Positions 32,355 to 43,757 of a DNA stretch of 64,000 nt are shown piece by piece (within the stretch, counting starts at the first letter, position 1; every line of letters begins with the position of its first letter). Origin of the DNA: DATJLY01 sp963773665 (GTDB lineage: Bacteria; Pseudomonadota; Alphaproteobacteria; ATCC43930; CGMCC-115725); contig CAVZBZ010000001.1 in the NCBI GenBank assembly GCA_963773665.1, positions 992,001-1,056,000 of the forward strand, in the 5' to 3' direction. The notes beneath the pieces were generated by a model. The model made no database searches and had not been told where the DNA came from. It saw only the letters and a list, made by a program, of their open reading frames with translations. The position numbers were made by a program, and so were the translations under genes.

Positions 32355-34565
32355 TCAGAGGAAGCTGTAAGGGTCGATATCGACCTGCACGCGCACCTGC
32401 GCCGCCACCCTGACGCGGCCGAGCCATTCGCGCAGCACGGCCTGGAGGTGGACGCCACGCCGCGCCTTCACGAGAAAGCGGCGGCGATGGCGCGCGCGCA
32501 GGATCGAGAGCGGCGCCGGCGCCGGTCCGAACGTCTCGACGCCCGGCATCTGCGGCGCGGCCCGGGCGAAGGCGCGGGCGGTGAAGTCGGCGCTCTCCGC
32601 ATCCGGCGCCGAAACGATGAGCGCGGCAAGCCGCCCGAATGGCGGCAGGCCTGCCTCCTCGCGCGCCTCGGCCTCGGCCGCGAGGAAGCGGTCGCGGTCG
32701 TTGCTGACGAGGGCGCGGATCACCGCGTTGTCGGGCATATAGGTCTGGAGATAGACCACGCCGGGCCGGTCGGCGCGCCCGGCGCGGCCGGCGACCTGGT
32801 GCAAAAGCTGAAACGTGCGCTCGGCCGCGCGCAGGTCGCCGCCCGACAGGCCGAGATCGGCATCGACCGCGCCAACGAGCGTCAGCAGCGGAAAATGATG
32901 GCCCTTCGCCACCACCTGCGTGCCGATGAGGATGTCGATCTCGTGCCCCTCGACCGCCGCCATGAGTTCCGACGCTGCGCGCGGGCCAGTCAGCGTGTCG
33001 CTTGCCATGATGGCGAGGCGCGCGGCGGGAAAGCGCGCGGTCACCTCCTCGGCAAGCCGCTCGACGCCCGGCCCGCACGGCGCGAAGCTCGACGCCGCAC
33101 CGCATGCCGGACAAAGCGGCGGCAGACGCTCGCCATGGCCGCAATGATGGCATTGCAGCATGCCGAGGAAGCGATGCTCGACGAGCCACGCGGTGCAGTT
33201 GGGACATTGCATGCGATGGCCGCAGGCGCGGCACAAGGTCAGCGGCGCATAGCCGCGCCGATTGAGGAACAGCATCGACTGCTCGCGGGCTTCGAGCGTG
33301 CGGGCGAGCGCGTCGGCGAGCTCGGGCGCGAGAAAGCGCTGCCTGAGCGGCCCGGCGCGGCGCATGTCGATGACGCGGATCTCGGGAAGCCGCGCGAGCC
33401 CGTGCCGTGACGGCAGGTGCAGATGGCGATAGCGGCCGTGGCGCACGTTGATGACCGTCTCGAGCGACGGCGTCGCCGAGACGAGCACGGCCGGTATCTT
33501 CTCGATCGAGGCGCGCACCACGGCCATGTCGCGCGCGTGGTAGAGGACGCCCTCCTCCTGCTTGAAGGAGGCGTCCTGCTCCTCGTCGACCACGATGAGG
33601 GCGAGATCGGCAAACGGCAGAAAGAGCGCCGAGCGCGCGCCGACCACGACCTTGGCGTGTCCCTCGGCAACGTCGCGCCAATTGGCGCAGCGCTGCGCCA
33701 GGGAAAGATCGGAATGCCATTCGGTCGGCGGCGCGCCGAAACGCTCGGCAAAGCGCGCGAGCCATTGCGCCGAGAGCGCGATCTCCGGCAACAGCACCAA
33801 GGCCTGGCGGCCGCGCGCAAGCGCCGCCGCGATCGCCGCAAAATAAACCTCCGTCTTGCCCGAGCCGGTGACGCCGTCGAGCAGCGTGACGCCGAAACCG
33901 CCTGCGCCGACGATGGCGGCGAGTTCGTCCGCCGCCGTCTTCTGCGCCGGCGAGAGGTCAGGGCCAATCCTGCGCCAGTCGGGCGCGGGCGGCGGCAGGC
34001 GGCGCGGCACGGAGCGCGGCTCGATCAATCCCGCCGAAGCGAGCGCGCGCACCACGCCCGGGCTGCACGCCGCCTGGCGCGCAAGCTCCGTCGCCGGGAG
34101 CGGCGGCCCGTCGGCAAGGATGCCGAGCACGCGCCTTCGTGCCGGCGTGCCCGAGTCGCCGCCGAGAAGGGCAGCGCGGCCCGCTTCGGCTAGTGCAAAA
34201 ACGGTGAGACCGCGCGGCGGAACGAGCGCGTCGGTGACGCTCATCGCCATGCGCAGCACCGCGCCCGTCGGTGCGATCGTGTAGTTCGCCACCCATTCGA
34301 CGAAGCGGCGCAGCTCCTCCTTGAGCGGCGGCGCGGGCAGAAGTTCCGCCACCGGCTTCAACTTCGCCTCGGAAACATCGCCCGCTTCGCCGTCCCAGAC
34401 GACGCCGCAGAGCTCGCGCGGGCCCAACGGCACGCGCACGAAATCGCCGGGCCGAAGCGCCATGTCCGCCGGCACCGTATAGTCGTAAGCGCCGTGCAAC
34501 GGCAGCGGCAGCAGCACGCGCACACGCGCCGAAACGGCGGCGCATCTGGCGTGGCGGTCGGGCAT
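32355..34565 (-). CDS. priA: Primosomal protein N' (replication restart helicase PriA)
   Basis: This 736-residue superfamily 2 helicase reloads the replisome at stalled forks. Visible: the N-terminal DNA-binding start VRVLLPLPLHGAYDYTVP, Walker A GVTGSGKTEVYF, Walker B-type VVDEEQDASFKQEEG, and the zinc cluster CRACGHRMQCPNC...CHHCGHGERLPPLCPACG that splits the helicase domain. The C-terminal RVQVDIDPYSFL is typical of the end of PriA. Length is normal. It is divergent from fsa across 56 bp, an arrangement common in alphaproteobacteria. Confidence 0.96.
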   Translation of the reverse strand: MPDRHARCAAVSARVRVLLPLPLHGAYDYTVPADMALRPGDFVRVPLGPRELCGVVWDGEAGDVSEAKLKPVAELLPAPPLKEELRRFVEWVANYTIAPTGAVLRMAMSVTDALVPPRGLTVFALAEAGRAALLGGDSGTPARRRVLGILADGPPLPATELARQAACSPGVVRALASAGLIEPRSVPRRLPPPAPDWRRIGPDLSPAQKTAADELAAIVGAGGFGVTLLDGVTGSGKTEVYFAAIAAALARGRQALVLLPEIALSAQWLARFAERFGAPPTEWHSDLSLAQRCANWRDVAEGHAKVVVGARSALFLPFADLALIVVDEEQDASFKQEEGVLYHARDMAVVRASIEKIPAVLVSATPSLETVINVRHGRYRHLHLPSRHGLARLPEIRVIDMRRAGPLRQRFLAPELADALARTLEAREQSMLFLNRRGYAPLTLCRACGHRMQCPNCTAWLVEHRFLGMLQCHHCGHGERLPPLCPACGAASSFAPCGPGVERLAEEVTARFPAARLAIMASDTLTGPRAASELMAAVEGHEIDILIGTQVVAKGHHFPLLTLVGAVDADLGLSGGDLRAAERTFQLLHQVAGRAGRADRPGVVYLQTYMPDNAVIRALVSNDRDRFLAAEAEAREEAGLPPFGRLAALIVSAPDAESADFTARAFARAAPQMPGVETFGPAPAPLSILRARHRRRFLVKARRGVHLQAVLREWLGRVRVAAQVRVQVDIDPYSFL

Positions 34566-34621
34566 GGGTTACACTCTTAGCCGAAAATCGTGAGCGTGCC
34601 AGTAGAGGCGGCGCGGGGGCC

Positions 34622-35302
34622 ATGAAGTTCTTCATCGATACCGCCGACTTGTCCGAAATCCGCGATCTCGCCGCGACCGGACTCGTCGACGGCGTCACGA
34701 CCAACCCCTCGCTGGTGGCGAAATCCGGCCGCAACTTCCTCGACGTGATCGCCGAAATCTGCGCCGTGGTGCCGGGACCGGTGAGCGCCGAGGTGACGGC
34801 GCTCGACACGCCCACCATGCTCGCCGAAGGGAGGAAGCTCGCGCGGATCGCTAAGAATGTCGCGGTCAAGGTGCCGCTCACGCCCGACGGATTGAAGGCC
34901 TGCCGCGCGCTTGCCGACGAAGGCACGATGGTGAACGCGACGCTGTGCTTTTCCGCGGCGCAGGCGATCCTCGCGGCAAAGGCGGGTGCGACATTCGTTT
35001 CGCCGTTCGTCGGGCGGCTTGACGATGTGGGCTCCTCCGGCATGGAACTGATCCGCGACATCGTCGCCGTCTATCGCAATTATCCCGCATTCGGGACCGA
35101 GGTCCTGGTCGCCTCGATCCGCCATCCGATGCATGTCGTCGAAGCCGCGAAGCTCGGCGCCCATGTGGGCACGCTGCCACCCGCCGTATTGCGCCAGATG
35201 TTCGTTCATCCCTTGACGGAGAAGGGTCTCAACGCTTTCCTCGCCGACTGGAAGAAGACGGGACAGTCGATTCTGGGAGAAACGCGTGTTGCGGCGGAAT
35301 AG
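34622..35302 (+). CDS. fsa: Fructose-6-phosphate aldolase / transaldolase-like protein
   Basis: The 226-residue protein is a short transaldolase of the FSA/TalC group. It begins MKFFIDTADLSEIRDLAATG and contains DGVTTNPSLVAKSG; the Schiff-base Lys is in NVAVKVPLTPDGLKAC. TLCFSAAQAILAAKAGA and FVGRLDDVG follow. It would cleave fructose 6-phosphate or transfer dihydroxyacetone units in the cytoplasm. The protein is shorter than classical transaldolase (about 320 residues), which supports this subgroup. DUF484 follows 9 bp later. Confidence 0.92.
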   Translation: MKFFIDTADLSEIRDLAATGLVDGVTTNPSLVAKSGRNFLDVIAEICAVVPGPVSAEVTALDTPTMLAEGRKLARIAKNVAVKVPLTPDGLKACRALADEGTMVNATLCFSAAQAILAAKAGATFVSPFVGRLDDVGSSGMELIRDIVAVYRNYPAFGTEVLVASIRHPMHVVEAAKLGAHVGTLPPAVLRQMFVHPLTEKGLNAFLADWKKTGQSILGETRVAAE

Positions 35303-35311
35303 TCGCGGAGC

Positions 35312-36055
35312 ATGAAGTTGGATCGCCCCAAGGATAAAGCCTCGCTCGAGGCGCCGCGGCCGGCGCTTTCGCCGCGCGTCGTCGGATCGGCCGACGTTCT
35401 GGCCTATCTCCGCCAGCATCCCGATTTCCTGGTGGAGCATGACGAGCTTCTGGAAGTCCTGACGCCGCCGGCGCTCAACCGCGGCGAGCGCGTCGTCAAC
35501 ATGCAGCATTTCATGCTGGAGCGCCAGCGCGCCGAGATCACGCGGCTCAAGGCGCAGCAGCGCACCCTGATCGCGACGACGCGCGCCAATCTCGCAAGCC
35601 AAAGCCGGATCCACGCCGCCGCCCTCGGCCTTCTCGCCGCGCAAAGCTTCGAGCAGCTCATCCAGATCGTCACGACCGACCTCGCCGTCCTGCTCGACGC
35701 CGACGTGGTGACGATCGGGGTCGAACAGATCGGACCGCAGCGGCCGCGCCTCAATCACCAGGGCGTGCAGATTCTCGATGCCGGGACGGTCGATGCCGTG
35801 CTCGGGCCCGAGCGCGAGGTGATGCTGTTCCCCGACATCGCCGGCGATCCGAAACTGTTCGGCAACGGCGCAGGATTGGTGCGCTCGGCGGCGATCTTGC
35901 GGCTCGCGGTAAGCGCGGCGGCGCCGCCCGGCCTCCTTTGCATCGGCACGCGGCGGTCCGGGAAATTCCATCCCGGCCAGGGCACGGAGCTTCTGGGCTT
36001 CCTCGCGCGCGCGCTCGCCATCACCATCGCGGCATGGCTCGACCTGCCGGCGTGA
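35312..36055 (+). CDS. DUF484 family protein
   Basis: This 247-residue GAF-like protein has the N-terminal DUF484 signature VLAYLRQHPDFLVEHDELLE followed by a helical linker MQHFMLERQRAEITRLKAQQ and a GAF-like C-terminal part (DLAVLLDADVVTIGVEQ, ALAITIAAWLDLPA). DUF484 genes regularly precede xerC, as here, and overlap it by 4 bp. The role is unknown; a regulatory or recombination-associated function is suspected from this conserved coupling. Confidence 0.92.
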   Translation: MKLDRPKDKASLEAPRPALSPRVVGSADVLAYLRQHPDFLVEHDELLEVLTPPALNRGERVVNMQHFMLERQRAEITRLKAQQRTLIATTRANLASQSRIHAAALGLLAAQSFEQLIQIVTTDLAVLLDADVVTIGVEQIGPQRPRLNHQGVQILDAGTVDAVLGPEREVMLFPDIAGDPKLFGNGAGLVRSAAILRLAVSAAAPPGLLCIGTRRSGKFHPGQGTELLGFLARALAITIAAWLDLPA

Positions 36056-37020
36056 CGGCGTTTCCGCGCCCGCCCGCCGCCCTCCCGCTCGACCGTTTTC
36101 CTGCCTCCGCCGATCTGGGCCGCGCGATTGCCGCGTGGGACGCTTGGCTTGGCGACGAGCGCCGCGCATCGCCGCATACGCGCGCGGCCTATGGCGGCGA
36201 TTTGGTGGCGTTCCTCGAATTCCTGACGGTCCACCTCGGACGCCTGCCCGATCTGGCATCGCTCGGCGATCTCGCGGCGGCCGATTTTCGGGCCGCACTC
36301 GCAAGCCGCGCGGCGGCTGGCTTGAAGCGCAGCTCGACGGCGCGCTTCATGTCGGTGGTGCGCGGATTTTTCCGCTTCCTCGACCGGCGCGGCTATCTCC
36401 ACAACGCGGCGCTCTCGGCGGTGCGCGCGCCCAAACGCGCGGCGCACGTGCCGAAGGCGTTGAGCGTGGACGACGCCGCCGAGACGCTTGCCGCCGCCCC
36501 GACGCTGGCGCGCACGAAGTGGCAGCAAAAGCGCGACCTCGCGATCCTGATGCTGCTTTATGGCTGCGGTTTGCGGCTCGGCGAGGCGCTTGGATTGCAA
36601 CGCAGCGAGGCGCCGGTCGAAGCCGGCACGATCAGCATCACCGGCAAGGGCGCCAAGACGCGGCTCGTGCCGGTGCTGCCGGCGGTGGCGGAAGCGGTCG
36701 GCGATTATCTCGCGCACTGCCCGCATCGGCCGGGCCCTGCCGGCCCGCTCTTCGTCGGCGCGCGCGGCGGGCCGCTTCATCCCCGCCTCGTGCAGGGGCA
36801 GATGGCGAAACTGCGCGCGCTGCTGGGATTGCCCGAGGGCGCCACGCCGCACGCGCTGCGCCACAGTTTCGCTACGCACCTTCTCGCCGGCGGCGCCGAT
36901 CTGCGCGCGATCCAGGAGCTTTTGGGCCACGCCAGCCTGTCGACGACGCAGCGCTACACCGCGATCGACGCCGCCGGGCTTGCCGCCGTCTACGACGCGG
37001 CGCATCCGCGCGCGAAGTGA
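36052..37020 (+). CDS. xerC: Tyrosine recombinase XerC
   Basis: This 322-residue site-specific recombinase resolves chromosome dimers together with XerD. The N-terminal SAM-like core-binding domain (AWLGDERRASPHTRAAYGGD, FMSVVRGFFRFL) precedes the catalytic domain with Arg in YGCGLRLGEAL, Lys in GKGAKTRLVPV, HALRHSFATHLL (His, Arg), GHASLSTTQRYT (His, and Tyr nucleophile). The GTG at 36052 overlaps the DUF484 stop (GTGA), the style of this genome; an ATG at 36034 would add six residues. Its housekeeping context argues against a phage or integron integrase. Confidence 0.92.
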   Translation: MTAFPRPPAALPLDRFPASADLGRAIAAWDAWLGDERRASPHTRAAYGGDLVAFLEFLTVHLGRLPDLASLGDLAAADFRAALASRAAAGLKRSSTARFMSVVRGFFRFLDRRGYLHNAALSAVRAPKRAAHVPKALSVDDAAETLAAAPTLARTKWQQKRDLAILMLLYGCGLRLGEALGLQRSEAPVEAGTISITGKGAKTRLVPVLPAVAEAVGDYLAHCPHRPGPAGPLFVGARGGPLHPRLVQGQMAKLRALLGLPEGATPHALRHSFATHLLAGGADLRAIQELLGHASLSTTQRYTAIDAAGLAAVYDAAHPRAK

Positions 37021-37027
37021 TCGGCGA

Positions 37028-38422
37028 TCAGATGTGAATCGCGCGTCCGTCAACCGCGAGGGCGGCTTCCTTCAAAGCTTCGTTCAAGGTCGGATGCGCG
37101 TGGCAGGTGCGGGCAATGTCCTCGGCCGTGGCGCCGAACTCCATGGCGAGCGCGGCCTCGGCGATCATGGTGCCGGCGTCGGGACCGATGATGTGGACGC
37201 CGAGCACGCGATCGTTCGCGGCGTCGGCCAGCACCTTCACGAACCCCTCGGTATCGGCATTGGCGCGCGCGCGCGCATTGGCCGAGAACGGAAATTTTCC
37301 GGTGCGATATGCCGCGCCTGCCTCTTTCAGATCCTCTTCGGTCTTGCCGACCGAGGCGACTTCGGGCCAGGTGTAGATCACCGCGGGAATCGCATCGTAA
37401 TCGAGCTGCGGCCGCTCGCCGGCGATGATCTCGGCCAAGGCCGCGCCCTCGTCGGACGCCTTGTGCGCGAGCATGGGCCCCGCGATCACGTCGCCGATCG
37501 CGTAGATGCCGGGGACGTTGGTGGCGTAGTGCGTATCGACCTTGATGCGGCCGCGATTGTCGCGCAGCACGCCCACCGTCTCGAGGCCGAGCCCTTCGGT
37601 ATAAGGGCGCCGCCCGATCGAGACGAGCACGGCGTCGGCCGGCAAAGTCTCGCGCGCGCCGCCGGTCGAAGGCTCGAGCGCAAGCGTCACGCCGCCGTTG
37701 CTGCGCTTGGCCTCGACCACCCTGGTGGAGAGCCGGAACTCGATGCCCTGCTTGGCGAGCGTGCGCTGGAGTGCGGCGCCAAGCTCCATGTCCATGCCGG
37801 GCGCGACGCGATCCAGAAATTCGACCACCGTCACCTGCGCGCCGAGGCGCCGCCATACCGAGCCGAGCTCGAGCCCGATATAGCCCGCGCCGACGACGAC
37901 GAGCCGCTTCGGCACGGCATCGAGCGACAAGGCGCCGGTCGAGGAGAGAACGGTCTTCTCGTCGATCTCGACGCCCGCAAGCGGAATGATGTCGGAGCCG
38001 GTGGCGATGACGATGCCGCGCTTTGCGGTGAGCGTCTGGCCGTCGACCTCGATCCGGTCCGGCGCCAAGAATTTCGCGGCGCCCTTGACGCGCGCGACCT
38101 TGTTCTTGCGGAACAGGAACTCGACGCCGCGCGTGTTCTCGGCGACGACCTTGTCCTTGCGCGCCATCATCTTGGCGAGATCGAACGCGACGGAGCCTAC
38201 GGCGATGCCGTGGACGGCGAGCGCGCCTTTCGCTTCGGCGAATTTCTCCGACGATTGCAAGAGCGCCTTCGACGGGATGCAGCCGACATTGAGGCAGGTG
38301 CCGCCGAGCATATCGCGCTTCTCGACGCAGGCGACGCTCATGCCGAGCTGCGCCGCCCGGATCGCGGCGACATAGCCGCCGGGACCGGCGCCGATGACGA
38401 TGACGTCGTAGCTGTCGCTCAT
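37028..38422 (-). CDS. lpdA: Dihydrolipoyl dehydrogenase (E3)
   Basis: This 464-residue FAD enzyme reoxidises the lipoyl group of the 2-oxoglutarate complex. FAD site: VIVIGAGPGGYVAAIRAAQ. Redox disulfide: GGTCLNVGCIPSK. NAD site: LVVVGAGYIGLELGSVWRRLG. Dimer-interface His/Glu: CHAHPTLNEAL. It is the last gene of odhA-odhB-lpdA and lies 4 bp after odhB, so it is probably the E3 of that complex rather than of pyruvate dehydrogenase. Length and start are typical. Confidence 0.97.
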   Translation of the reverse strand: MSDSYDVIVIGAGPGGYVAAIRAAQLGMSVACVEKRDMLGGTCLNVGCIPSKALLQSSEKFAEAKGALAVHGIAVGSVAFDLAKMMARKDKVVAENTRGVEFLFRKNKVARVKGAAKFLAPDRIEVDGQTLTAKRGIVIATGSDIIPLAGVEIDEKTVLSSTGALSLDAVPKRLVVVGAGYIGLELGSVWRRLGAQVTVVEFLDRVAPGMDMELGAALQRTLAKQGIEFRLSTRVVEAKRSNGGVTLALEPSTGGARETLPADAVLVSIGRRPYTEGLGLETVGVLRDNRGRIKVDTHYATNVPGIYAIGDVIAGPMLAHKASDEGAALAEIIAGERPQLDYDAIPAVIYTWPEVASVGKTEEDLKEAGAAYRTGKFPFSANARARANADTEGFVKVLADAANDRVLGVHIIGPDAGTMIAEAALAMEFGATAEDIARTCHAHPTLNEALKEAALAVDGRAIHI

Positions 38423-38426
38423 GGCA

Positions 38427-39635
38427 TCACATGTCGAACAGGAGCCGCTGCGGCTCCTCGATGCATTCCTTGACGCGCACCAGGAAAGTGACCGCCTCGC
38501 GCCCGTCGATGAGGCGGTGATCGTATGTCAGCGCGAGATACATCATCGGCCGGATCTCGATCTTGTCGCCGATCGCGACCGGGCGGCGCTGAATCTTGTG
38601 CATGCCGAGGATCGCGGCCTGCGGCGGATTGAGAATGGGCGTCGAGAGGAGCGAGCCGAAGACGCCGCCATTGGTGATGGTGAAGGTGCCGCCCGTGAGC
38701 TCGTCGAGCGCGAGTTTCCCTTCGCGCGCGCGGCGGCCCAGATCGGCGACCTGCTTCTCGATCTCGGCGAAGCTCAACCGGTCGGCGCCGCGCACCACCG
38801 GCACGACGAGCCCCTGCTCCGCGCCCACCGCGACGCCGATGTCGTAGAAATTCTTGTAGACGATGTCGTCGCCGTCGATCTCGGCATTGGCGGCGGGCAT
38901 CTCCTTCAACGCCACGATCGACGCCTTGACGAAGAACGACATGAAGCCCAGCCGCACGCCGTGCTTTTTCTCGAACGTGTCGCGGTAGTGCTCGCGCATC
39001 GCCATCACCGCGCTCATGTCCGCCTCGTTGAAGGTGGTGAGCATGGCGGCGGTGTTCTGCGCCTCCTTGAGGCGCTCGGCGATGCGTTTCCTGAGCCGCG
39101 TCATGCGCACGCGCTGCTCGCCGGATGCCGGCGGACGGGGCGGCGCGGGTGGGCGCGCCACGACCGGCGGCGGCGCAGGCTGGGGCGCAGCGGCGGTGCG
39201 GATGTCGGTTTTGGTGACGCGGCCGTCCTTGCCCGAGGGCTCGACCTTTGCGACATCGACCCCGGTTTCGGCCGCAAGCTTACGGGCCGCGGGGCCGGAG
39301 CGGGCGAGAAGGTCCGGAGCGGCTTGTTTGGCCGGAGGTGCGGCGGCCGGCTTCGGCGCGGGCTCGCCCATGGGTTTCGCCGGCACGGCCTTGGCCGGGC
39401 CGTCGCCGATGCGGCCCAGAATTCCCCCGACCTTGATGGTGGCGCCTTCGGGTGCCACGATTTCGGTCAAGGTGCCCGAGGCCTGCGCCGCCAGCTCCTG
39501 CGTTGCCTTGTCGGTCTCGAGCTCGACCAGCGGATCGTCGAGCGCAACCGCCTCGCCCACCTTCTTGAGCCAGCGCGCGACCGTGACCTCGGTCACCGAT
39601 TCGCCGACCGTCGGCACCACGATCTCGGTCGCCAT
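38427..39635 (-). CDS. odhB: Dihydrolipoyl succinyltransferase, E2 of 2-oxoglutarate dehydrogenase
   Basis: This 402-residue E2 has a single lipoyl domain (VPTVGESVTEVTVARWLKK, lipoyl-Lys in LETDKATQEL), a Pro/Ala linker, the E3-binding domain (RSGPAARKLAAETGVD, GKDGRVTKTDI), a second linker and the acyltransferase core ending in the catalytic YDHRLIDGREAV (His and Asp). It transfers succinyl from the lipoyl arm to CoA. It lies 18 bp after odhA. The usual E2 VT is AT in the lipoyl motif, a mild variation. Confidence 0.97.
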   Translation of the reverse strand: MATEIVVPTVGESVTEVTVARWLKKVGEAVALDDPLVELETDKATQELAAQASGTLTEIVAPEGATIKVGGILGRIGDGPAKAVPAKPMGEPAPKPAAAPPAKQAAPDLLARSGPAARKLAAETGVDVAKVEPSGKDGRVTKTDIRTAAAPQPAPPPVVARPPAPPRPPASGEQRVRMTRLRKRIAERLKEAQNTAAMLTTFNEADMSAVMAMREHYRDTFEKKHGVRLGFMSFFVKASIVALKEMPAANAEIDGDDIVYKNFYDIGVAVGAEQGLVVPVVRGADRLSFAEIEKQVADLGRRAREGKLALDELTGGTFTITNGGVFGSLLSTPILNPPQAAILGMHKIQRRPVAIGDKIEIRPMMYLALTYDHRLIDGREAVTFLVRVKECIEEPQRLLFDM

Positions 39636-39653
39636 GGAGCCTCCTTTCCCGGC

Positions 39654-42497
<2,844 letters not shown>

Positions 42498-42556
42498 AAC
42501 CGCTTGTCCGAATTGAATTTTCTGCAAGAACGGGGTGACCCGGCCCGGTATTCCGG

Positions 42557-42599
42557 GGGATGCCGTGGCCTAGAGATTGGCATTCCGGGCCGGCATCCC
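42557..42599. repeat. Inverted repeat between mdh and odhA
   Basis: GGGATGCCG (42557-42565) pairs with CGGCATCCC (42591-42599) around a 25-base loop. It lies in the 168-bp gap between the same-strand genes mdh and odhA. A stem here could limit read-through or stabilise the odhA leader; no T-tract follows on the minus strand. The rest of this gap shows nothing recognisable. Confidence 0.5.
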
Positions 42600-42665
42600 T
42601 AGACCCGGGATCCTGCCATGTCCCTACTTCGGGGCGGTTAACCTAAAGCCGCCGCGCGCGCTTTT

Positions 42666-43634
42666 TCAGCCCTTGCCCGCTTCCGCGAGCAGCTTCTTGC
42701 CGACATCGCACAGGCCCCGCACCGCGGCGACCGACTTGTCGAACCCCGCCCGTTCGTCGGGATTGAGCTGCAGCTCGACGATGCGCTCGACGCCCTTGGC
42801 GCCGATCACCACCGGCACGCCGACATAGAGGTCCTTGACGCCATATTGGCCGGTGAGCCACGCGGCGCAGGGAAGAACGCGCTTCTTATCGCGCAGATAG
42901 GCCTCGGCCATGGAGATCGCCGACGAGGCGGGCGCATAGAAGGCCGAGCCGGTTTTGAGGAGGTTGACGATCTCGCCGCCGCCGTCGCGCGTCCGCTGCA
43001 CGATCTTTTCGATCTTGTCCTGCGTCGTCCAGCCCATCTTGATGAGGTCCGGGACCGGAATGCCGGCGACCGTCGCATAGCGCACGAGCGGCACCATCAG
43101 GTCGCCATGCCCGCCCAGCACGAACGCGGTCACGTCCTCGACCGAGACCTGGAACTCCTCGGCGAGGAAATAGCGGAAGCGCGCGCTGTCGAGCACGCCG
43201 GCCATGCCGACGACGCGGTGATGCGGCAGTCCGGTCGCATCGCGCATCACCAGCACCATCACGTCCAAGGGATTGGTGATGCAAATGACGAACGCCTCCG
43301 GCGCGTGGTTCTTGATGGCCGTGCCGACCTGCTGCACGATCTTGGCGTTGATGCCGATGAGATCGTCGCGGCTCATGCCCGGTTTCCGCGGCACGCCGGC
43401 CGTGACGATAATGACGTCGGCGCCCTTGATCGCGCTGTAGTCGTTCGATCCGGTGATCTTCGCGTCGAACCCCTCGATCGGCGAGGCCTGGACGAGGTCG
43501 AGCGATTTGCCCTGCGGCACGCCCTCGACCACATCGCACAGCACAACGTCGCCCAGTTCCTTCAAGCCGGTAAGCAGCGCGAGCGTGCCGCCGATCTGGC
43601 CGGCGCCGATGAGCGCGATCCTGTTGCGAGCCAT
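42666..43634 (-). CDS. mdh: Malate dehydrogenase
   Basis: This 322-residue LDH-like malate dehydrogenase of the alphaproteobacterial type oxidises malate to oxaloacetate with NAD. The dinucleotide loop is RIALIGAGQIGGTLALL, the substrate Arg loop is TAGVPRKPGMSRDDL, and catalytic Asp and His are in GMAGVLDSARF and VLGGHGDLMVPL. It is encoded upstream of the odh genes on the same strand. The gene has a good GAGG ribosome site, and family A repeat copy 3 lies about 55 bp upstream. Confidence 0.97.
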   Translation of the reverse strand: MARNRIALIGAGQIGGTLALLTGLKELGDVVLCDVVEGVPQGKSLDLVQASPIEGFDAKITGSNDYSAIKGADVIIVTAGVPRKPGMSRDDLIGINAKIVQQVGTAIKNHAPEAFVICITNPLDVMVLVMRDATGLPHHRVVGMAGVLDSARFRYFLAEEFQVSVEDVTAFVLGGHGDLMVPLVRYATVAGIPVPDLIKMGWTTQDKIEKIVQRTRDGGGEIVNLLKTGSAFYAPASSAISMAEAYLRDKKRVLPCAAWLTGQYGVKDLYVGVPVVIGAKGVERIVELQLNPDERAGFDKSVAAVRGLCDVGKKLLAEAGKG

Positions 43635-43689
43635 GGGAACCTCGTTATTTGAGGGAAGCGCCGGGTGCGCGTCTTAGCTTGCCGCAAGG

Positions 43690-43735
43690 GACGAAGCAAT
43701 CCGTCAGGAGATTGCGTCGCTCCGCTCGCAATGAC
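43690..43735. repeat. Dispersed palindromic repeat, family A (copy 3)
   Basis: GACGAAGCAATC (43690-43701) pairs imperfectly with GATTGCGTC (43709-43717), and the tail is TCGCAATGAC (43726-43735). It is the same family as at 15.5, 21.7 and 46.8 kb. It fills the divergent gap between mdh and the rhodanese gene, so it may sit within their promoters. Confidence 0.75.
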
Positions 43736-43757
43736 AAAGTGACGATTGGAGGGACCG

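Noticed and set aside
36052..37020. Integrase of a mobile element
   Set aside because: It is coupled to DUF484 in the usual housekeeping order and has XerC-like length; no attachment sites or cargo are seen.
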